Below are positions 57,682 through 64,000 of a stretch of 64,000 nt of DNA, piece by piece. The DNA lies in assembly GCF_014490785.1 (NCBI RefSeq), contig NZ_CP051488.1, positions 1,054,001 to 1,118,000 of the forward strand. The letters run 5' to 3'. Position numbers and translations under genes: made by a program. The notes beneath the pieces were generated by a model. The model ran no database searches, was not told where the DNA came from, and saw only the letters and a list, made by a program, of their open reading frames with translations. The stretch is from Kosakonia sp. SMBL-WEM22 (lineage in GTDB: Bacteria > Pseudomonadota > Gammaproteobacteria > Enterobacterales > Enterobacteriaceae). Positions within the stretch are counted from its first letter, which is position 1, and each line of letters starts with the position of its first letter.

Positions 57682-59400
57682 TTACCCCGCTTTCTGCTGC
57701 ACCTGATGCACGCCAATATAGCGCTCGTAGCGGTTCGCCTTCAGGCGCGTCAAATCCACCAACACCAGGCCATCGACGCAGTTATTGAAATCGGGATCGC
57801 TGCCGAAATCGATAAACTGCACGCCGCCGGGCTCGCCCAGCTCGGAATACTGTTTATAGAGCGGGGGAATGCCGCAGCCGAGATTACCCAGCAGCGATTT
57901 CAGCCGCGTCAAATCTTCGGTGTAATCCTCACCGGTAAACTGCGCCAGTACCTCGGGCAGCGTAGCGGGGCAGGGACGGCGCGACGACGCCAGCGGCCAG
58001 GCGGCGGGAAACCAGAGGCGATAGAAGGCAATCAGCAGATCGCGCGCCGCAGGCGGCAGGCCACCGGAGATGGAGACCGGGCCAAAGAGATAGCGGTACT
58101 GCGGGTAGCGCGCCAGATAAGCGCCAATCCCCGACCAGAGGTAATCGAGCCCGCGACGCCCCCAGTAGCGCGGCTGAATAAAGCTGCGCCCCAGCTCAAG
58201 ACCTTCGCGCAGCACCTCTGCCATGCGCGCATCGTAGTGAAACAGGCTATGACTGTAGAGTCCCTCCGGCCCCTGTTCGGCGATAAGCTCCGCGGTGGGC
58301 ATAAAGCGGTAGGCGCCGACAATCTCCAGATCCGCGTCATCCCAGAGGATCAGGTGCAGATAGTGGTCATCGTAGCGATCCGTATCGCGCCGTTTGCCGC
58401 TCCCTTCACCCACCGCGCGAAAGGCGATCTCGCGCAGCCGCCCCAGTTCACGCAGCAGCGGTGCATCCTCCTGGCCGTTGCGCTGCCAGAGATAGATCGT
58501 TTTGCCGTCCGGCGTGCGCCCGAGGCACTCGGCGCGGCTCAGTTCGCGGCGCAGCGTGGCTCTGTCTTCGGGGCGGGCGATGGCGCATTCGGTTTTGAAG
58601 GTGCCGGGCACGCCCTTGCCAAGACGCAGAAGATGCTGGCGACACTTCTCGGCCAGCTCGCGCGGCGCAAGGGCGGTGGTGTGCCAGTTCTCCCAGGGAA
58701 TGCGCTGCCCGAGGATAATCGGCAGGCTGCTATTGCGGCGGCGGAACATCTGCTGCATTAACAGCAGCAGCGGCAGGTTATCAGAGACCAGCGCGCTGGC
58801 GTAAAACAGTGCGCTGTTGCGGGCTTCGATACACGCTGGCAGCAGCGGGGCGCGGAACTTGTTCGCCAGCTTGATAAACCCGGCGTGCCACTGTTTATCG
58901 CGAATCCCTTTGCGGGTCAGGCGTGACACTTCGCCCGCCGGGAAGAAGATCAGCACACCGCCCGATTGCAGATGATTTTCCATCTGCTGTAGCGCCGATT
59001 TGGTGGTACGACCGCCGATATTGTCCACCGGTATAAAGAGCGAGCTTAGCGGCTCAAGGTGGCTCAGCATGCGGTTAGTGACCACTTTGACATCGCGGCG
59101 CACGCGTGAGACGGCATACATCAGTGCCAGCCCATCCAGCGTACCGGTCGGGTGGTTGGCGATAATCACCAGCGGGCCATGTTCGGGGATCTGTTCGAGG
59201 CAATGGGCGGGGATGGTACAGCGAATGTGCAGATGGTCGAGGACATGTTCCACCATATCCAGCCCTTTCAGGTGGCGGTGCTGGGCGGCGAATTGCTGGA
59301 ACTCCTGTTCGTAAAGCAGGCGCCTGAGCAGGTTCTTTTGCCAGCGGGCCGGTCTGGCCTGGGGCCAGAGATCCTCAAGTACATTGTCGAGACTAAACAT
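57682..59400 (-). CDS. olsF: Bifunctional ornithine-lipid synthase OlsF
   Basis: A 572-residue fusion. The N-terminal half (about 60-250) is a lysophospholipid-acyltransferase-like domain with IIANHPTGTLDGLAL, a His-(X5)-Asp form of the acyltransferase motif, and FFPAGEVSR. The C-terminal half (about 300-560) is a GNAT-like OlsB domain that N-acylates ornithine (LGRSFIQPRYWGRRGLDYLW). This order is that of OlsF from Serratia, which makes phosphate-free ornithine lipids that replace phospholipids under phosphate limitation. GGAGG lies about 10 nt before ATG 59400. E. coli lacks it. Confidence 0.88.
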   Translation of the reverse strand: MFSLDNVLEDLWPQARPARWQKNLLRRLLYEQEFQQFAAQHRHLKGLDMVEHVLDHLHIRCTIPAHCLEQIPEHGPLVIIANHPTGTLDGLALMYAVSRVRRDVKVVTNRMLSHLEPLSSLFIPVDNIGGRTTKSALQQMENHLQSGGVLIFFPAGEVSRLTRKGIRDKQWHAGFIKLANKFRAPLLPACIEARNSALFYASALVSDNLPLLLLMQQMFRRRNSSLPIILGQRIPWENWHTTALAPRELAEKCRQHLLRLGKGVPGTFKTECAIARPEDRATLRRELSRAECLGRTPDGKTIYLWQRNGQEDAPLLRELGRLREIAFRAVGEGSGKRRDTDRYDDHYLHLILWDDADLEIVGAYRFMPTAELIAEQGPEGLYSHSLFHYDARMAEVLREGLELGRSFIQPRYWGRRGLDYLWSGIGAYLARYPQYRYLFGPVSISGGLPPAARDLLIAFYRLWFPAAWPLASSRRPCPATLPEVLAQFTGEDYTEDLTRLKSLLGNLGCGIPPLYKQYSELGEPGGVQFIDFGSDPDFNNCVDGLVLVDLTRLKANRYERYIGVHQVQQKAG

Positions 59401-59444
59401 GGCGATTTCTCCTCCCGTCTTGCCGCTGACAGTAGCGGGGGAAG

Positions 59445-59472
59445 ATGACGCTTACATTTCATTACAATGACG
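59445..59472 (-). promoter_or_regulatory. Possible PhoB-type half-sites upstream of olsF
   Basis: On the minus strand two CGTCAT hexamers are exactly 22 bp apart (two PhoB repeat periods), with a weak TGAAAT at the middle position, 45-72 bp before olsF. OlsF in Serratia is phosphate-regulated. This is weak evidence for a Pho box. Confidence 0.3.
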
Positions 59473-59490
59473 TTATGAGCATTTCTGTGA

Positions 59491-60246
59491 AATGCCGGAT
59501 GGCGCTGCGCTTATCCGGCCTACAAAGGCAGGGCAGGTGAACATGCGGTAAAGCGGGCCACGGATCCTGTAGGCCGGATAAGGCTGCAAGCCGCCATCCG
59601 GCATGGGTGCGTGCAGTGAAATGCCGGATGACGCTGCGCTTATCCGGCCTACAAAGGCAGGGCAGGTGAACATGCGGTAAAGCGGGCCACGGATCCTGTA
59701 GGCCAGATAAGGCGTAAGCCGTTATCCGGCATGGGTGCGTGCAGTGAAATGCCGGATGGCGCTGCGCTTATCCGGCCTGCAAAAGCAGGGCAGGTGAACA
59801 TACGGTAAAGCGGGCCACGGATCCTGTAGGCCGGATAAGGCTGCAAGCCGCCATCCGGCATAGGGGCGTGCAGTGAAATGCCGGATGGCACTGCGCTTAT
59901 CCGGCCTGCAAAAGCAGGGTAGGTGAACATACGGTAAAGCGGGCCACGGATCCTGTAGGCCGGATAAGGCTGCAAGCCGCCATCCGGCATAGGGGCGTGC
60001 AGTGAAATGCCGGATGGCGCTGCGCTTATCCGGCCTACAAAAGCAGGGCAGGTGAACATGCGGTAAAGCGGGCCACGGATCCTGTAGGCCGGATAAGGCT
60101 GCAAGCCGCCATCCGGCATGGGTGCGTGCAGTGAAATGCCGGATGGCGCTGCGCTTATCCGGCCTACAAAGGCAGGGCAGGTGAACATACGGTAAAGCGG
60201 GCCACGAACCATGTATGCCGGATGGAGCTGCGCTTATCCGGCCTAC
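59491..60246. repeat. Tandem array of six 129-bp BIME units plus a partial unit
   Basis: Units start at 59491, 59620, 59748, 59877, 60006 and 60135, with a truncated last REP at about 60214. Each holds two inverted REPs (ATGCCGGATGGCGCTGCGC / TTATCCGGCCTAC and GTAGGCCGGATAAGGCTGCA / GCCGCCATCCGGCAT) joined by invariant linkers such as GGCAGGTGAACAT and GGTAAAGCGGGCCACGGATC. Near-identity of the linkers shows recent unit amplification. It separates olsF from hemB. Confidence 0.92.
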
Positions 60247-60267
60247 GGGAAGGAGTGTCAGTGGGGA

Positions 60268-61239
60268 TTAAATCAGGCCGCGTTCAGCGAGATCGAGGGC
60301 GAAGTAGCTGAAGATCAGATCCGCGCCTGCGCGTTTGATGGCGCCAAGGCTCTCCATTACCACTTTATCTTCGTCGATTGCACCCGCCTGAGCGGCGAAT
60401 TTGATCATCGCGTACTCACCGCTCACCTGGTATGCGCCCAGCGGCAGTTCGGTACGCTCACGAATATCACGCAGAATATCGAGATACGCGCCCGCTGGTT
60501 TCACCATCAGGCAGTCGGCGCCTTGCGCTTCATCAATCAGCGATTCGCGGATCGCTTCGCGGCGGTTCAGCGGGTTCATCTGGTAGGTTTTACGATCGCC
60601 TTTCAGCGCGGTGCCTGCCGCTTCACGGAACGGGCCGTAGAAGGAGGAGGCGAACTTGGTGGAGTAGGACATGATGGCGGTATCTTTAAAGCCCGCCGCG
60701 TCCAGCGCCTGGCGGATCGCCTGCACCTGGCCATCCATCGCCGCCGATGGCGCGATAAAATCCGCCCCGGCTGCTGCGGCAACCACTGCCTGCTTACCGA
60801 GGTTCAGCAGGGTCGCATCGTTATCGACGCCATGTTCACACAGCACGCCGCAGTGGCCGTGCGAGGTGTATTCGCAAAAACAGGTATCGGACATCACGAT
60901 CATCTCCGGTACCGTCTCTTTACAGATGCGCGACATACGCGCCACCAGGCCATTCTCCTGCCAGGCATCGCTGCCGGTGTCGTCGGTATGGTGTGAAATA
61001 CCAAAGGTCATCACCGAGCGGATACCCGCTTTGGCGATACGCTCAATTTCACGGGCAAGATATTTTTCCGGAATGCGCATCACGCCTGGCATGGCGGAGA
61101 TCGCCTGGTAATCGTTCAGCTCCTCTTCAACGAAGATCGGCAGCACCAGGTCGTTTTTGCTCAGGGTTGTCTCTTCAAACAGGGCGCGCAGCGCAGGGGT
61201 TTTACGCAGGCGGCGGGGACGGGTGATTAAATCGGTCAT
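60268..61239 (-). CDS. hemB: Delta-aminolevulinic acid dehydratase HemB
   Basis: A 323-residue porphobilinogen synthase that condenses two 5-aminolevulinate molecules in heme synthesis. It is collinear with E. coli HemB (324). Zinc-binding cysteines are in DTCFCEYTSHGHCG near residues 119-130, and the Schiff-base lysine is in LMVKPAGAY near 246. A long BIME array follows its stop. AmpH lies upstream on the same strand. Confidence 0.96.
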   Translation of the reverse strand: MTDLITRPRRLRKTPALRALFEETTLSKNDLVLPIFVEEELNDYQAISAMPGVMRIPEKYLAREIERIAKAGIRSVMTFGISHHTDDTGSDAWQENGLVARMSRICKETVPEMIVMSDTCFCEYTSHGHCGVLCEHGVDNDATLLNLGKQAVVAAAAGADFIAPSAAMDGQVQAIRQALDAAGFKDTAIMSYSTKFASSFYGPFREAAGTALKGDRKTYQMNPLNRREAIRESLIDEAQGADCLMVKPAGAYLDILRDIRERTELPLGAYQVSGEYAMIKFAAQAGAIDEDKVVMESLGAIKRAGADLIFSYFALDLAERGLI

Positions 61240-61357
61240 GATATGCCTAAGATTTATGGAACAGATGGCGGCATTGTAGCCGAAAATATAACCCCCCGTT
61301 TTACCAAAATCGCCGTTAAGCCACAGGCAGGCGGCAATGCACCTGCCTGTTACTCCG

Positions 61358-62515
61358 TCAGGAGGCGGGGATCGCCACCGGTTTATTGTTGCTCAGTTCA
61401 CTCACCAGATCGTTCACGCCGTCGCTCATATTGGTGAATTTAGTCAGCGGTGAACGGGTGATCACCACGAACACGCCGACATTCTGCTGCGGCACCATCG
61501 CCATATAGGTGATGAAACCGCCGCCGCCGCCGGTCTTCTGAATAATCCCCGGGTGGCCCTCTTTCGGTGCCATATAGACCCAGCCGAGGCCGAGGGCATC
61601 CGCTTTACCCGGCACATCCATGCCCACCACTTTCGTCAGGCGCTCGCGCGGGTAGATCAGTGTCTGCATCCGATCGGCCTGCGCATCACGGTGGTAAAAA
61701 TCGGATGAGAGGAACTGCTGCATCCAGCGCATCATATCCCCGGGCGTGGAGTAGACGCCGCCGCTGCCAATCGCCGCCAGCGTGTTGTTGCACGGGCTGG
61801 CCCCTTTTTCCGCCACCATCAGTCGCTTGCACTGATCCGGTGACGGGGTAAAGGTGGTGTCTTTCATGCCCAGCGGGCGGGTAATCTGCTCTTCAAACAG
61901 CTGCGGATAGGGTTTTCCCGCCGCGCGCGCCAGCGCATCCGCCAGCAGATCAAAGGCCAGGTTGGAGTAAGCCGCCTGAGTACCCGGCGCGCTTTTCAGC
62001 GTGGCAGTGGCAAGCCAGTTCCAGCGCTGCTCGCGCGTCGGCCAGACAAACACCGGGCGCACCGCTGCACCACCGGGCTGCTCACGCGGCAGGGCACTGG
62101 TGTGCGTCGCCAGGTTAACGAGCGTAATCGGCGCGCCCTGGTAGGTAGGTACGCGCGCGCCGGGCGGGGCGTATTTACTTAACGGATCGTCCAGGCGCAC
62201 GCGGCCCTGATCGAGCAGCTTCACCAGCATCTCACTGGTCATCAGCTTAGAGAGCGAGGCGATGCGCACCACCGAGTCGAGCTGTGGGCGCACATTGTTG
62301 CCGGGACGGGTTTCGCCGAAACTACGAAAGACGCGCTGGTTGCCGTCAATCACCACCATTGCCATGCCGGTCGCGCCGCTGCCATAAAAGATATGGTTGG
62401 CGTAACGATCGACAATGTCAGAAGCAAATACCGGGTCGGGGGATTGTTGCGCCGCCCGGACGCTGGTCAGGCCCAGCGCACACCACATCGCGGAGAAAAG
62501 CAGACAACGTTTCAA
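61358..62515 (-). CDS. ampH: D-alanyl-D-alanine carboxypeptidase/endopeptidase AmpH
   Basis: A 385-residue class C beta-lactamase-fold penicillin-binding protein, equal in length to E. coli AmpH, acting in peptidoglycan recycling. The signal peptide ends near VRA-AQQSPD. Motifs are SLSK (near residue 92, Ser nucleophile) and YSN (AAYSNLAFDLL, near 184), with the KTG-like KTGGGGGFI near 329. It is divergent from the isochorismatase gene. No close relation to inducible AmpC is implied. Confidence 0.94.
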   Translation of the reverse strand: MKRCLLFSAMWCALGLTSVRAAQQSPDPVFASDIVDRYANHIFYGSGATGMAMVVIDGNQRVFRSFGETRPGNNVRPQLDSVVRIASLSKLMTSEMLVKLLDQGRVRLDDPLSKYAPPGARVPTYQGAPITLVNLATHTSALPREQPGGAAVRPVFVWPTREQRWNWLATATLKSAPGTQAAYSNLAFDLLADALARAAGKPYPQLFEEQITRPLGMKDTTFTPSPDQCKRLMVAEKGASPCNNTLAAIGSGGVYSTPGDMMRWMQQFLSSDFYHRDAQADRMQTLIYPRERLTKVVGMDVPGKADALGLGWVYMAPKEGHPGIIQKTGGGGGFITYMAMVPQQNVGVFVVITRSPLTKFTNMSDGVNDLVSELSNNKPVAIPAS

Positions 62516-62704
62516 CGAAAGGATCCATTAATCACGGGGAAAGATAGAGCGTATTTATACTACTTGTGCGGCGTTGCAAAGGGGCGAAAAGCGGAATGTT
62601 TCGCCCTAATCCGTAACGCCAGGTAAATAAGAGCTTTTTTTCTGCCCCCCGCCGCCGCCATGGGGTGTGATAAGCTCCGTTTTTCGCCAAACAGGAGGCA
62701 GGTA

Positions 62705-63238
62705 ATGGTTGCTCAACGGGTAGTGATGGTGGTCGATATGCAAAACGGCGTGTTTGCCACGCCGCGTCATCAGCGCGCGCAGTGCGTCGCGCGGATCAAT
62801 CAGCTGACGGCGGCGGCAGAGACCGTGATCTTTATCCAGCACGCTGAGGCGGGCGGGCTGGAGGAGGGGAGTGCAGGCTTTGCGCTGCTGCCGGAGTTAA
62901 CCCAGCCAGCGAGCGCGCTTTACGTGACCAAAACCGCCTGCGACGCCTTCTATCAAACCAATCTTGAGGCGATGCTGCGCGAGCGAGCGATCGAGAGCTT
63001 TGTCATCTGCGGCTGTGCAACGGATTACTGTGTCGATACCACGCTGAAAAATGGTGTCAGCAAAGGCTTCGCGATTACCGTCGCGGAGGATGCGCACACC
63101 ACCGCCGACCGCCCGGCGGCAAAGGCGACCACGCTTATCGACCACTATAACGACGTCTGGCGCACGCTTATCGTGCCAGACAACCCGCTGCAGGTGAAAA
63201 GTGTCGATACAATTGTTTATGACTGGCAAAGCCACTAA
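62705..63238 (+). CDS. Isochorismatase-like cysteine hydrolase
   Basis: A 177-residue single-domain hydrolase. The catalytic Asp is in MVVDMQNGVF near residue 12, Lys in YVTKTACDAF near 81, and Cys in CGCATDYCVDTTLKNG near 114. The family includes nicotinamidases, N-carbamoylsarcosine amidases and ureidoacrylate amidases, so the substrate is uncertain. AGGAGG lies 5-10 nt before ATG 62705; an upstream ATG at 62660 adds an unconserved 15 residues. It is not part of the E. coli ampH-sbmA spacer. A strong terminator follows. Confidence 0.88.
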   Translation: MVAQRVVMVVDMQNGVFATPRHQRAQCVARINQLTAAAETVIFIQHAEAGGLEEGSAGFALLPELTQPASALYVTKTACDAFYQTNLEAMLRERAIESFVICGCATDYCVDTTLKNGVSKGFAITVAEDAHTTADRPAAKATTLIDHYNDVWRTLIVPDNPLQVKSVDTIVYDWQSH

Positions 63239-63270
63239 ACGGTTAACCTGAGGTCTGATTAAACGAGCCA

Positions 63271-63294
63271 GCGCCGCACTTGCGGCGCTTTTTT
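63271..63294 (+). terminator. Rho-independent terminator after the isochorismatase gene
   Basis: GCGCCGCA/TGCGGCGC with a 2-nt loop is followed by six T residues. Confidence 0.9.
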
Positions 63295-63358
63295 GTCGCT
63301 GGCCGCGAGCGTGACACAGCATACTTTGTAAAGAATAAGAAAGACCCAGGAGAGCACT

Positions 63359-64000
63359 ATGTTTCGATCCTTTTTCCCCCGGCCGACGCCCTTTTTTGCC
63401 TCGGCGTTTATCTGGACGCTTCTCGCCATTGTTTTCTGGCTGGCAGGCGGCGAGCGCTGGTTATTACACCTGACCGGCATATCAAGCGAGGTGCCCATCA
63501 GCGCCGCGCGCTTCTGGTGCCCCAATTTCCTGCTCTTTTACGCTTACTATGCGCTCTGCGTCGGCCTCTTCGCCGCGTTCTGGTTTATCTACTCGCCCCA
63601 TCGCTGGCAGCGGTGGTCGATTCTCGGCACCGCGCTGATTATCTTCGTCACCTGGTTTCAGGTGGAGGTGAGCGTCGCCATTAACGCCTGGTATCAACCC
63701 TTTTATGATCTGATCCAAAAAGCGCTCACCGCGCCGAATACCGTGCCGCTGGAGAAATTTTACAGCGGCAGCGGGGTCTTTCTGGGCATCGCGCTGATCG
63801 GTGTTACCGTGGCGGTGCTGAATAACTTCTTCGTCAGCCACTATGTGTTCCGGTGGCGCACGGCGATGAACGAATACTATATGGCGCACTGGCAGCAGCT
63901 GCGCCATATTGAGGGTGCAGCGCAGCGTGTGCAGGAGGACACCATGCGTTTTGCCAGCACGCTGGAGGATATGGGGACCAGCTTTATCAATGCGATTATG
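63359..64000 (+). CDS. sbmA: Peptide antibiotic importer SbmA, 5' part
   Basis: The first 214 codons of SbmA are present; the gene runs off the right edge. SbmA is a proton-driven inner-membrane importer of microcins, bleomycin and proline-rich peptides. The sequence follows E. coli SbmA with substitutions: MFRSFFPRPTPFF start, FWFIYSPHRWQRWSILGTAL, FFVSHYVFRWRTAMNEYYM and RHIEGAAQRVQEDTMRFA. Four membrane helices of the N-terminal region are visible. AGGAG lies 6-8 nt before ATG 63359. Confidence 0.94.
   Translation, partial: MFRSFFPRPTPFFASAFIWTLLAIVFWLAGGERWLLHLTGISSEVPISAARFWCPNFLLFYAYYALCVGLFAAFWFIYSPHRWQRWSILGTALIIFVTWFQVEVSVAINAWYQPFYDLIQKALTAPNTVPLEKFYSGSGVFLGIALIGVTVAVLNNFFVSHYVFRWRTAMNEYYMAHWQQLRHIEGAAQRVQEDTMRFASTLEDMGTSFINAIM

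Noticed and set aside
59649..60212. Repetitive 187-codon minus-strand reading frame
   Set aside because: It lies entirely within the BIME array; its period of 43 residues equals the 129-bp repeat. There is no ribosome-binding site.
59491..60246. Regular repeats that might be taken for a CRISPR array
   Set aside because: The whole 129-bp unit is repeated, including the linkers, so there are no variable spacers. Each unit is a pair of REP hairpins.

Overview
The window is about 64 kb of an enterobacterial chromosome. Gene order and protein sequences match the E. coli backbone closely (yafV-fadE-gmhA-yafJ-yafK-dinB-prfH-pepD-gpt-frsA-crl-phoE-proBA-thrW, then paoABCD, then hemB-ampH-sbmA). Many inserted genes, including a purine-catabolic hpx cluster, a heme-uptake operon and an ornithine-lipid synthase, are absent from E. 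coli K-12. High coding GC, abundant REP sequences and the hpx genes point to the Klebsiella/Enterobacter/Kosakonia group. The genus cannot be fixed from the sequence alone.

Layout. (1) 1-6714: hpx purine-degradation genes. hpxY-hpxX-hpxW run leftward; an RpiR-type regulator, hpxJ (ureidoglycine aminotransferase) and hpxK (allantoate amidohydrolase) run rightward. (2) 7385-15155: a tightly overlapping operon of a GntR regulator, a five-part peptide-type ABC importer and a second gamma-glutamyltransferase-fold hydrolase related to HpxW. Its substrate is unknown. (3) 15626-32639: core genes, including an LexA-controlled dinB, an rtcB-like/prfH ribosome-rescue pair preceded by a possible 15-codon leader peptide, pepD, gpt, frsA, crl, phoE and proBA. 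(4) 32751-37315: tRNA-Thr (thrW) followed by a decayed AT-rich island holding an integrase remnant, other broken genes and several small immunity-like proteins with no toxin partners. (5) 37424-42653: paoABCD molybdenum aldehyde oxidoreductase plus a MobA-like maturation gene; PaoA here lacks the E. coli Tat signal. (6) 42837-51739: metal and heme acquisition, with zinT under a Zur box, a KGG-repeat stress protein, a 25-residue small ORF, hutX, a SelW-like protein and a Fur-box-preceded heme receptor-hemS-hmuTUV operon. (7) 52539-59400: less studied genes, namely a GT8 glycosyltransferase/sugar-lactone oxidase pair, a D-2-hydroxyacid dehydrogenase, a CinA-domain protein, DUF421 and membrane proteins, and an OlsF-type acyltransferase. 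(8) 60268-64000: hemB, ampH, an isochorismatase-like hydrolase and the 5' part of sbmA.

Repeats are prominent. There are five 65-66 bp hairpin units (6775-7075), six 129 bp BIME units (59491-60246), several paired REPs, and two inverted copies of a dispersed element of about 260-280 bp (15312-15567 and 51876-52157). The most unusual observations are the AGQ instead of GGQ motif in PrfH, the leader ORF before the rtcB-like gene, the Tat-less PaoA, the orphan immunity-like island, the hydrolase/importer operon with its own palindromic operator, and the dispersed repeat.
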